NCBI RefSeq assembly: GCF_023746615.1 | Contig: NZ_CP082275.1 | Coordinates: 744,001 to 808,000, forward strand | Reading direction: 5' to 3' | Length of the DNA: 64,000 bases | DNA from: Grimontia kaedaensis | Lineage (GTDB): Bacteria; Pseudomonadota; Gammaproteobacteria; Enterobacterales; Vibrionaceae | Shown: piece after piece, positions 24,479-32,199 of the stretch | Position numbering within the stretch: position 1 is the stretch's first letter | Layout: each line of letters opens with the position of its first letter | The notes under the pieces: model-generated | Told to the model about the DNA's origin: nothing | Database searches by the model: none | The model's input: the letters and a program-made list of their open reading frames with translations, nothing else | Made by a program: the position numbers and the translations under genes

Positions 24479-25447
24479 ATGATGCAGGAATTGCGCCTTG
24501 TTTTAATCATTTTGGGTGCGGTGGCTATCGCCGCGTTGTTGCTTCATGGCTTGTGGACAAGCCGTAAGGAAAAGCCCGCGAAGTTTGGCGAAAAGCCAAT
24601 TGGTAAATTAAGAGAAAAAGATGAGACAGGATTTGATCAGGACGGTATTGGTTCAGTTCGAGTGATCAAGTCTGGTAGTAGCGACAAGCCTAAAACTGAG
24701 CGCAAAGAGCCAGGTCTCAACTTCGGTGAAAAGCCGGAGGTCGATCCTTTATTTGCAGGACAGACAGAAGAAACGCCTGCAAAGGAAAAAGAAGACGATT
24801 TGCCATTACCGGTCTTTTCAGCAGCAGATTCGGATGAGGCTGATAAGGTTGTTGATTCTCCCGTGCGATCTATTCAAACGCCTGAGGAAGAGAACGCTTT
24901 TTCTGAGACGATTGCTGAACCTGTGATTGCACAACCAGAAGCTATTGCGCCGCTGGCTGAAGAGAAAGAGGCGACTGACACTGTTTCAGAAGAAGCGGCA
25001 GAGGTTGAAGAGAAAGCACCGAAAGAGCCTGAGCAACAAGTGCTGATCATGAATGTGCAGGCTGCCAACAACAGTGAGTTTGATGGCGAAGAGCTGATTA
25101 ACTGCCTTGAACAGCACGGTATGATTTTCGGTGAGATGGAAATCTTCCATCGTCATGCTGATTTGGCTGGTACAGGCAAAGTTTTGTTCAGTGCAGCAAA
25201 CATGTTTAACCCTGGTAGCTTTCCGCTGGCAACGATTCATCAGTTCACCACACCGGGCATTACTCTGTTTATGACGTTGCCTTGTTACGGTGAAGCCGAG
25301 CAGAACTTTAAGCTCATGCTTCAAACTGCCCAACAAGTTGCTGATCAGCTTGGTGGTCTGGTGACAGACGATAACCGCAATATGATGACACCACAGCGTC
25401 TTGATGGTTACCGCGATAAAATTAAGCAGTTTCATGCACACGCCTGA
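24479..25447 (+). CDS. zipA: ZipA, FtsZ-binding divisome anchor
   Basis: A 322-residue cell-division protein. One N-terminal transmembrane helix (LRLVLIILGAVAIAALLLHG) is followed by basic residues, a long acidic proline/glutamate-rich linker from about 40 to 185, and the globular FtsZ-binding domain from about 187 (VLIMNVQAANNSEFDGEELI). It tethers FtsZ to the inner membrane. Two ATGs stand together (24479 and 24482) with only a weak ribosome site, and either may be used. It precedes the LPMO terminator; in E. coli ligA follows directly, here about 9 kb has been inserted between zipA and ligA. Confidence 0.94.
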   Translation: MMQELRLVLIILGAVAIAALLLHGLWTSRKEKPAKFGEKPIGKLREKDETGFDQDGIGSVRVIKSGSSDKPKTERKEPGLNFGEKPEVDPLFAGQTEETPAKEKEDDLPLPVFSAADSDEADKVVDSPVRSIQTPEEENAFSETIAEPVIAQPEAIAPLAEEKEATDTVSEEAAEVEEKAPKEPEQQVLIMNVQAANNSEFDGEELINCLEQHGMIFGEMEIFHRHADLAGTGKVLFSAANMFNPGSFPLATIHQFTTPGITLFMTLPCYGEAEQNFKLMLQTAQQVADQLGGLVTDDNRNMMTPQRLDGYRDKIKQFHAHA

Positions 25448-25468
25448 TTGAGTTCTGACAGAACAAAG

Positions 25469-25496
25469 AAAAACGCCCCTATAGGGGCGTTTTTTA
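25469..25496. terminator. Bidirectional terminator between zipA and the LPMO gene
   Basis: AAAAACGCCCC, loop TATA, GGGGCGTTTTT, with T runs in both directions. Confidence 0.92.
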
Positions 25497-25520
25497 TATC
25501 AGCTACATTGGTAGCGTGTG

Positions 25521-27083
25521 TTACTTCACTTCCGCCCAAGGCCCGCCATTCTTTGGTAGATCGCCTTTGGTCCACCATTTGGCTTTGTAGGTTTTCGTCT
25601 CATAAACCACAGTATCGCCGCTGCTGTAGGCAATATCTTTGTTCCAGGCTTGGTCGCCAGCATCTTTGTCCGCGACCCATGCGGAAGACGTTCCCGGCTC
25701 CTCACCTTTGTTCCACCACTGTGCCGTATACGTCACACCAAAGTGTGTCACTTTATCGCCAGCCAGATAGGTTGCGTTCGCATCCCAGTTTGTTTCACCG
25801 CCCGTGTTACCGCTGCCTTTAACGTTTACGCTGATCACAGCCTGAGCACTCGCTGTGCCGTCAGTGACTGTCACAGTAATTGTGTCGTTGAGATCGGTAG
25901 TAGTTGCTGGCGCAATGTAACCGATGGTTGCATCATTGCCAGTTGCTGTCACAGTGCCCTTGCTGGTACTGAATGTCAGAGCATCGTTGTCAGCATCTGT
26001 TGCTGAAACAGCAATTTGAGTAGATTGACCGCTTTCTACATTCACCGTTAGTGGAGCGTTGAGAACTGGTGCGTTGTTCAGGACTTCCCGTTTGATATCA
26101 AGCTGAAAGGTAGCGTTTTGGTCTTTCACGTAAACCAGATTGCCGTAAAGATCGGCGTTGTCCCAAGACACCAAACCGTCTTGTGATAGTTTACCTAGGC
26201 GAACACCAGTCGAACCATTGTTGATTATATCTGCTAACTGAGCTGCCCAAACCGCTTCATCTTGGTTGGTCACGTCAATAGCGAGCTTTTCGAACACGGT
26301 TTCTGTCCCACTTCCATCGAAAACACGGAACCAGACGGTATCTCCACTATTGGCGTCGTCAGTTGCTTTGACTGCTGCACCAAGGCTTTGCCATGTCGGA
26401 ACAACGATGTCGCCACCAAAGCTGATGTCTGAACAGTTGTAGAAGCCTTCGCCTGCTGGGTCATCGCGCTGCCAGCGTGAATAAAGCACTGCGTTGCCAG
26501 TGCGGTCAGTTGGCAGGGTAATAGTCATTTGGTAGTACTTTTTCTCGTTGATGATCACAACGGGTACATTGCCAAATTCCGCAATCAAATCCAGATCTGA
26601 CCATTTCAATGCATCAGTTGCTGAGTTGTAGGCGTCATTTGAGAGGTAGAATTTCCAGAAGCTTGGATTGTGGGGAGTTGATGCACGGTATAGCAGAGTC
26701 AGTTTACCGTTCAAGCTTGGGTCAATGGGTGTGGCTTGCCATTCAGAAGAGGGAATGTCGATACCGGCTTTTTTCGGGTCACCCGCAGAACACAGCGCGC
26801 CATCTGGTACTCCGGCTTCAACAGCTGCTTGATTGGTGAAATCAGAAACGAGCTTGGCAAACTCCGGCTTTTGAACAAATGGATACCAGCCAGACTCTTT
26901 AAAAGCAGCGCGACAAGCGGCGTTCGGGATGGTTGAGCCGTCAGTCGATTCCCAGTAGCCACCGTCGCTGTCACAAATTTCCTGACGTGCAGGTGGGTAG
27001 TCCATATAGCCGTGTGCAAAGGCGAGTTGAGGTATTGTCGCCGATACCACTGCCACCAAAGGGAGTAGTCGAGTGCGTAACAT
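25521..27083 (-). CDS. AA10 lytic polysaccharide monooxygenase with two chitin-binding modules
   Basis: A 520-residue secreted copper enzyme. The signal peptide (MLRTRLLPLVAVVSATIPQL then AFA) is cut so that His24 becomes the N-terminus, HGYMDYPPARQ, the first arm of the copper histidine brace; His138 in ASTPHNPSFW is the second. The catalytic domain runs to about residue 220. A linker domain follows, then a cadherin-like domain at about 335-425 (VSATDADNDALTFS), and two short aromatic CBM5/12 or CBM73-type modules, each with AxYxxGDxVxxxxxxYxAxWW. The family oxidatively cleaves chitin chains. No other chitin gene is adjacent. Confidence 0.92.
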   Translation of the reverse strand: MLRTRLLPLVAVVSATIPQLAFAHGYMDYPPARQEICDSDGGYWESTDGSTIPNAACRAAFKESGWYPFVQKPEFAKLVSDFTNQAAVEAGVPDGALCSAGDPKKAGIDIPSSEWQATPIDPSLNGKLTLLYRASTPHNPSFWKFYLSNDAYNSATDALKWSDLDLIAEFGNVPVVIINEKKYYQMTITLPTDRTGNAVLYSRWQRDDPAGEGFYNCSDISFGGDIVVPTWQSLGAAVKATDDANSGDTVWFRVFDGSGTETVFEKLAIDVTNQDEAVWAAQLADIINNGSTGVRLGKLSQDGLVSWDNADLYGNLVYVKDQNATFQLDIKREVLNNAPVLNAPLTVNVESGQSTQIAVSATDADNDALTFSTSKGTVTATGNDATIGYIAPATTTDLNDTITVTVTDGTASAQAVISVNVKGSGNTGGETNWDANATYLAGDKVTHFGVTYTAQWWNKGEEPGTSSAWVADKDAGDQAWNKDIAYSSGDTVVYETKTYKAKWWTKGDLPKNGGPWAEVK

Positions 27084-27194
27084 GTTGTTTCCTCTCAGTG
27101 TTGGTTGTTTTTGTTGCTTTTTTGTTATTACACACTGATTTGGTTGAAAATTAGGCGGCGGGATTTTGTCGGTTTCTACAAATTAAAGGTGGCT

Positions 27195-27232
27195 CGAAAA
27201 AGGTTTTTCGATTTTTCATAGATATGAAAAAT
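27195..27232. repeat. Two adjacent perfect palindromes upstream of the LPMO gene
   Basis: CGAAAAA-GG-TTTTTCG (27195-27210) is directly followed by ATTTTTCATA-GA-TATGAAAAAT (27211-27232). They lie 112-149 bases before the LPMO start and overlap the start of the scs terminator stem. They may be a regulator site or DNA-structure element. Confidence 0.7.
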
Positions 27233-27280
27233 GCCCAGCTTGATCAGGAATACATATCACTAATCGAGAGCTGGGCACTT
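27227..27280 (-). terminator. Terminator of the scs-like operon
   Basis: TGCCCAGCT (27232-27240) and AGCTGGGCA (27269-27277) form a 9-bp stem with a 28-base loop; on the minus strand it is followed by TTTTTC. It lies after the scsC stop. Confidence 0.65.
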
Positions 27281-27308
27281 TTGTTTGAGAGGTATTTCTC
27301 AGAGGCGT

Positions 27309-28046
27309 TTAATTTTCCAGATGTTGGTCGATGATCGCCTGCAGTTTATCTTCAGGCAGATAGCCCGGAACGACTTGATCGCCGATGATCATTGCCGGTG
27401 TGCCGCGAAGTCCAAGCTGACTGAAAAGCTGATAGTTTTTTTCCAGCATTTCACCTGTTTGAGCATCGTTTTCTGCAAACCTGTCAGTACCTGTTTCCTT
27501 CGCTACGCGTTTCACCGAGCGCAGGTCGTGTGCGCTTGGCTTCTTCAATAGCAACTGGTGAACATCCAGGTAGTTGTCTCTATCGTGGTTCCAAACGTTG
27601 ATGGCGAGAGTTGCCGAGTTTACATCGGGCAGTAAGCCATGCATTTCTTTCAGGGGAACCAGAATGTTGACGACTCTGACTGGCGGATTATTCTTGGCAA
27701 CTTCGTGGAGCACGGGATCCAGTTTTTTACAGAAAGGACAGCTGTAATCGGTAAAGTTGATGATCACCAGCTCTGCGTCTTTGCCACCAAACTGTGGATG
27801 TGCTGGATTGTCATAGAGGTAGGCGTGGTTTTCCTTTAAAACCGCATCAAACTGCTGCTGTTGAGACAGATATGCGGACAAGCTTTGGTGAAGCCCTGGG
27901 ATAAGCGCAGGGTGGTTTTCAAGCATGGTGACAATGTCGGAAAGCTTGTTTTCCTGTTCCGTGGTCAGGGTGTTTTTTTCAGCGAAAGCTTGAGCAGAGA
28001 GCGCTAAAAAAATCAGCGCAAGCAGGGAAGTCATTTTGTTTTTCAT
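27309..28046 (-). CDS. scsC: ScsC-like periplasmic thiol:disulfide oxidoreductase
   Basis: A 245-residue DsbA/DsbG-superfamily protein. The signal peptide is MKNKMTSLLALIFLALSAQA with cleavage near residue 23. An N-terminal helical stalk (about 28-75) precedes the thioredoxin fold, as in trimeric ScsC of Proteus. The active site is Cys103-Pro-Phe-Cys106 in DYSCPFCKK, and the cis-proline loop is RGTPAMIIGD. Such proteins shuffle or reduce disulfides in the periplasm and are kept reduced by ScsB. The frame opens 12 codons earlier, but only the ATG at 28046 gives a proper signal peptide. It is the last gene of the operon. Confidence 0.85.
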   Translation of the reverse strand: MKNKMTSLLALIFLALSAQAFAEKNTLTTEQENKLSDIVTMLENHPALIPGLHQSLSAYLSQQQQFDAVLKENHAYLYDNPAHPQFGGKDAELVIINFTDYSCPFCKKLDPVLHEVAKNNPPVRVVNILVPLKEMHGLLPDVNSATLAINVWNHDRDNYLDVHQLLLKKPSAHDLRSVKRVAKETGTDRFAENDAQTGEMLEKNYQLFSQLGLRGTPAMIIGDQVVPGYLPEDKLQAIIDQHLEN

Positions 28047-28069
28047 GATGTATCCAAATCTCGAATGCA

Positions 28070-28591
28070 TTAGGCAAACCAAAGGCGAGCCAATAAACCG
28101 GGTGGTGTGGTGATACCGGTGGTAATAGATGCGATTTTGCCGTCTTTAACAATCACTATGGTCGGTGTCGCGCGCACGCCCCACATACCGGACAAAGATC
28201 CTCGCTCATCGTTGATGGTGGCGAATTTCAGGTCGTGATGTTGAAGGTAGGCCGCGACACGATCATTTGCGCCTGAAGTGATCGCAACAGAGACGACCTC
28301 ATGATCTTCCGCTAACCAATCCACGGTTGGCGTCACAAATTTGCATGCGCCACACCATGTGGCCCAAAAGTACAAAACCACGGGCTTGTCTTCACTTAGC
28401 GCGACCAAATCTATGGTTTCACCTGAAAGATCCTGTAAGGCAACATTTGGCAACTGCTCGTTCGGCATGTCTTGGCTGCGCCAAATATCCACAGAGAATG
28501 AAACAACGGAAAACAAGATCACCAGTGTCAGGATTTCCTTTATCCAGAATCCGGGCTGTTTCCATTTACTCTTGTCTTTTGGAGTGTCCAT
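28070..28591 (-). CDS. scsD: ScsD-like membrane-anchored thioredoxin
   Basis: A 173-residue TlpA/ResA-like protein. One transmembrane helix at about residues 18-36 anchors a periplasmic thioredoxin domain with Cys80-Gly-Ala-Cys83 in WATWCGACKFVTP and the cis-proline at RATPTIVIV. Known ScsD proteins accompany ScsB and ScsC in copper and redox tolerance. The ATG at 28591 has a clear AGGAGG site. It begins only four bases after the scsB stop and ends 24 bases before scsC. The gene order here is B-D-C rather than the B-C-D of Salmonella. Confidence 0.85.
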   Translation of the reverse strand: MDTPKDKSKWKQPGFWIKEILTLVILFSVVSFSVDIWRSQDMPNEQLPNVALQDLSGETIDLVALSEDKPVVLYFWATWCGACKFVTPTVDWLAEDHEVVSVAITSGANDRVAAYLQHHDLKFATINDERGSLSGMWGVRATPTIVIVKDGKIASITTGITTPPGLLARLWFA

Positions 28592-28595
28592 GGTT

Positions 28596-30701
28596 TCAAC
28601 CTCCTTTAGCATGATTGATGGCACGAATGACATCTTCACTCGACAGCACGATAGGGAGCGGGATGCCTTCTGGTGCTGCTGGGCCATAAACAATATTAAA
28701 AGGCACACCATAGCGGCCGTATTTACGCAGATAGTCGGTCACATAACCGTTGGGAGAAGTCCAATCACCCTGGAATGTCACCATATCTTCGGCCTGAAGT
28801 CTGGAGTAGACGGGCTCTTGCAGCAAAACACCGATTTTGTTCGCTTTACAGGTGATACACCAATCTGCAGTGACATCCACAAACACGGTGTTTCCTGCAT
28901 TCACTTCTTGCGCTATCCGCGATTCATCGAGCTTTTGCCATGCCAAATCAGGTGGCAGAGGCGTCACCCATTTAGAGGCTGTAAGGCTTGCAGTTACCAT
29001 CGTTACAGCTGTCAGTAAAATGCCCACGCCACTGACGATTACTGCTGTTTTCTTACCGTGAACTTTGTGGGTTCTGGTGATGAAAAAGGCAATGACGATG
29101 AAGCTCAGGATGATAAGCCAAAGCAGCGATAAATGATTGGCCAGTAATGTGAGTAGCCAGATGCTGGTTGCAAGCATCATAAAGCCAAATAACCACTTCA
29201 CTCGGTTCATCCATGCGCCTGGCTTTGGCAATTTCGTTGCTAGGGAAGGCATTGCGGCAACGAGCAACCAAGGCAGCGCCATACCAACAGCTAGCGCTGA
29301 GAAAATCGCAAACAGGGTTGGGGTTGATGCGGTGAGAGCGAACGCAACCGCGGTACCAAGAAACGGCGTAGAGCAAGGGGTAGCAAGTAATGTAGCAAAC
29401 ATACCCTGGGTAAAGTGCCCCACATAGGAGTTATCGCCCCGGGTTGCCAGCCAAGTATTAGCCGAAGAGGGTAGCCTGAACTCGAATAATCCCAACATGT
29501 TGGCAGCAAACAGCGTCGTAATCGCCACCATCACACCGATAAACAGCGGGCTTTGGAATTGAATGCCCCAACCGATCGCGTTACCAGTGAGTTTGAGGGT
29601 GAGCAGGAAGGCAGCGAGTAGCCAAAATGAAAACAAGATACCCGCCGCTGAGGCAAGAAATTGTTTACGTATTTGTATTTTCGCCAGACCCTGAGCGGTA
29701 ATCACGGTGCTGAGTTTTAGGCCAAGCACCGGCAACACACAAGGCATGATATTAAGAATAAGCCCGCCTAGCAGCGCGAAGGCAATGGCAGACGCAAAGG
29801 AAAAATCGGGTACTGACTCAACAATGGTTCCCGCCTTTGCCGAGATTTCATGCTCAGCCAGAAAATCCCTATCGATAAAGGTGAGCTTTATAGCTTCATC
29901 TGCCAGCGCAGGTTTTCCCATCCAACTGCTGGCGGAGTAGGTAGCGGTGACGGTCTCGCCATTCACTGAAATTGTCGGCACAGAAAAAGCCACATCGGTT
30001 AGTGCGTCCGAACTGCCATCAACAATGATGTCGGGTGATTGCCAATCGACAGCTTTACTCGCAGAAACTTGCAGTTGCTGTTTTGTATCATCCCATACCG
30101 CGCTGATATTTTTCAGTTGAGGTGATGCTTTAGGGACTTGGCTAGCGGCCTGCGCATGCGTGTGCAGCAACTCTGCATTGGGTGTTAGATTCTCTGGTGT
30201 AAATGCCAGTTCAAACTCGTAGTCGGTGAGCACACACACAGTGGTACAGGAAGAGACCGTTAACGTACCTGCAAAGTTTGCTGGTTTGTTGATGTCATCA
30301 ACGTATAGCGTGATGGGAAAAATGATATCGCCTGTGTAGCCTAGCGTATCAATACCTAACAAATCGAAGCGTTGTGGAGCTGGCCATTGCCAGTCCACAT
30401 CTTTGATGTTGTCTGATGCTTGCCAATTTAGACTTGGCGCAATGCCGCCTTCTCCGGGGGAGCGCCAGTAGGTTTTCCAGTCGCCGGAGAGGTTGATTTC
30501 CAGAAATCCTTCAACGGCGTTGGTTGATTCATTGGCATTGCCAGTCAGCGCAATGCGGGCTTTGACCGGTGGGTGAGCAGGATTCGTCAGCCATCCGGTA
30601 TCCGGTGTCTGGGCGTGTGCGGGAACTATTGCCCACACAACAAGCAACAGAATGCCAATCAGCCATTGTGCTTGTTTAAAAAATCTTGAAGTGTTTTTCA
30701 T
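28596..30701 (-). CDS. scsB: ScsB/DsbD-like transmembrane thiol reductase
   Basis: A protein of about 701 residues. After a signal peptide comes a large periplasmic beta-rich domain (to about residue 295), then an eight-helix DsbD core with the conserved cysteine in IMPCVLPVLGLKLS and a second one in TPCSTPFLG, and a C-terminal periplasmic thioredoxin domain with Cys615-Ile-Thr-Cys618 in TADWCITCKANK. It carries electrons from cytoplasmic thioredoxin to periplasmic partners such as ScsC. TAGGA lies six bases before the ATG at 30701, so that start is preferred over the ATG at 30707. Confidence 0.9.
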   Translation of the reverse strand: MKNTSRFFKQAQWLIGILLLVVWAIVPAHAQTPDTGWLTNPAHPPVKARIALTGNANESTNAVEGFLEINLSGDWKTYWRSPGEGGIAPSLNWQASDNIKDVDWQWPAPQRFDLLGIDTLGYTGDIIFPITLYVDDINKPANFAGTLTVSSCTTVCVLTDYEFELAFTPENLTPNAELLHTHAQAASQVPKASPQLKNISAVWDDTKQQLQVSASKAVDWQSPDIIVDGSSDALTDVAFSVPTISVNGETVTATYSASSWMGKPALADEAIKLTFIDRDFLAEHEISAKAGTIVESVPDFSFASAIAFALLGGLILNIMPCVLPVLGLKLSTVITAQGLAKIQIRKQFLASAAGILFSFWLLAAFLLTLKLTGNAIGWGIQFQSPLFIGVMVAITTLFAANMLGLFEFRLPSSANTWLATRGDNSYVGHFTQGMFATLLATPCSTPFLGTAVAFALTASTPTLFAIFSALAVGMALPWLLVAAMPSLATKLPKPGAWMNRVKWLFGFMMLATSIWLLTLLANHLSLLWLIILSFIVIAFFITRTHKVHGKKTAVIVSGVGILLTAVTMVTASLTASKWVTPLPPDLAWQKLDESRIAQEVNAGNTVFVDVTADWCITCKANKIGVLLQEPVYSRLQAEDMVTFQGDWTSPNGYVTDYLRKYGRYGVPFNIVYGPAAPEGIPLPIVLSSEDVIRAINHAKGG

Positions 30702-30749
30702 TACCATTCCTAAAATAATTCAATCGAAACTGGGTGAAAGTCGATTGGC

Positions 30750-31118
30750 TTATTCTCGGAATACGCAGAGTTTTAGATGTAAACGGTAGGGGGAGTGTAT
30801 CGGCTCCGTTTGGGCGTCGGTTTTTAAACGTATTAACGGCAGAAAGCCAAAGAACAGCAAGACCCAAACAAACAGTGACAGCGTGATATCTTCCCAGCCA
30901 ATTTTGGATGAGGACAAAAGTTGTTCTGTTAACTCGCAATCACCGGCTGCGGCACTGTCTTTTATCTGTGTACTTTCTTGTGAAAGCTCTGAAGCATTGA
31001 GATTTTTCTGTGGGCATACGTTAAACAACCCGGCATTTTGCGACAGGCACACGAACACGACCCACCATACAAAGGTGAGCGCCCACTGCGCGCGAAGTTT
31101 TGCCGATTTTGTCTGCAT
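30750..31118 (-). CDS. Unknown small membrane protein at the head of the scs-like operon
   Basis: A 122-residue protein with a hydrophobic N-terminal helix (WALTFVWWVVFVCLS), a periplasmic middle with three cysteines (VCLS, NVCPQ, GDCELT) and a second helix near 72-95 (ITLSLFVWVLLFFGFLPLI), then a basic tail. It lies 48 bases before scsB on the same strand, in the position where Salmonella has scsA, but I see no clear similarity to ScsA. The cysteines in the middle could be a substrate or a metal site. Another frame overlaps the start (31021-31224), so the exact N-terminus is uncertain. Confidence 0.6.
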   Translation of the reverse strand: MQTKSAKLRAQWALTFVWWVVFVCLSQNAGLFNVCPQKNLNASELSQESTQIKDSAAAGDCELTEQLLSSSKIGWEDITLSLFVWVLLFFGFLPLIRLKTDAQTEPIHSPYRLHLKLCVFRE

Positions 31119-31264
31119 TGCCTAAAACATGTCTTCTGGTTTCTGAAAGCATTCTGTTGAGCTTCAAGCTCGATTGCAAGTTGTGCTGCCATTCTTTGAG
31201 TGAGCAAACCAAGTCAGAGTTCACTGGATTTTCCTAAAAAGACCTAAATCTAGCGGCTGAAAAT

Positions 31265-31287
31265 AAAAAGCCCGCAGAAGCGGGCTT
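31265..31287 (-). terminator. Terminator of the secDF operon
   Basis: On the minus strand, AAGCCCGC, loop TTCT, GCGGGCTT then TTTTATT, right after the secF stop. Confidence 0.85.
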
Positions 31288-31300
31288 GGAATTTAAGGCT

Positions 31301-32197
31301 TTATGGTGCGTCAGACACCGGTGTTGGCATGTAATGTTCGGGGCGCAGATTCGTCATTTCCGGAATAATGGTCGCGACCGTCATGGTTGACCAGGTGCCG
31401 GCGACAATACCGATAAACATAGTGATGGAGAAACCATATAGCGGCTCTCCTCCCAACAGCCACAGTGACCCAACAGAAATCAGTGTGGTTCCTGAGGTGA
31501 TGAGAGTGCGGGACATAGTAGAAGCAATCGCGCGGTTGTTGAGCTCTGCGATTGGTACGGTCACGTTCGCTTTCAGCAGTTCCCTGATCCGGTCAGAGAT
31601 GATGATGGAGTCATTCAGCGAGTAACCCAGCACGGCCAATAGTGCTGCCAACACGGTCAGGTTGAACTCCATTCCTGTGATAGAGAAAAAGCCCAGTAGC
31701 AGAACGACATCATGTACCAGTGCCAGCAGTGCGCCGGATGCCAGTCGCCACTCGAAGCGGAAACTCAGGTAACCCAGAATCACCAAGAGGGTAATAAGCA
31801 CAGCCAATCCCCCTTGTTCTGCCAGTTCCTGACCGACTTGTGGGCCGACCAGACTGACGTTAATCATCTCGATAGTTTGTGAGAAAGACTCAAGGATAGG
31901 CTTGAGCTCAGGCTGCTCACTCAATTTCTCCGGCGCGGCGTAACGAAGTACCCAATCACCGGCTTCACCGGCTGACACCGCGGTCACAGGCTGTTTGAGC
32001 GCAGCTTCCAGTTTGTCTTGAATTTGGTTGGCAGTCAGCGTTGAGTCCAGTTGAACTTCACTGATCATACCGCCGGTAAAGTCGAGACCGAAGTTGAGGC
32101 CCTTGGTGCTCAAGGTAAAGATAGAAAGTACCATGAGTACACAGGAAATCAGGCTGCCAATACGGCGAAGTTTTGTTGCGTTTTGCATCGTAATCAT
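31301..32197 (-). CDS. secF: SecF (second SecDF type), Sec translocase accessory subunit
   Basis: A 298-residue membrane protein with six predicted helices. The SecF signature GLNFGLDFTGGMI is near residue 35, and the conserved helix-4 block LGYSLNDSIIISDRIRE follows at about 190-205. With SecD it uses the ion gradient to pull proteins through SecYEG into the periplasm. The start is two bases after the secD stop, behind a GAGGG site inside secD. The usual yajC partner is missing next to this pair, which fits the second SecDF set described in some vibrios. Confidence 0.9.
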   Translation of the reverse strand: MITMQNATKLRRIGSLISCVLMVLSIFTLSTKGLNFGLDFTGGMISEVQLDSTLTANQIQDKLEAALKQPVTAVSAGEAGDWVLRYAAPEKLSEQPELKPILESFSQTIEMINVSLVGPQVGQELAEQGGLAVLITLLVILGYLSFRFEWRLASGALLALVHDVVLLLGFFSITGMEFNLTVLAALLAVLGYSLNDSIIISDRIRELLKANVTVPIAELNNRAIASTMSRTLITSGTTLISVGSLWLLGGEPLYGFSITMFIGIVAGTWSTMTVATIIPEMTNLRPEHYMPTPVSDAP

Positions 32198-32199
32198 TG

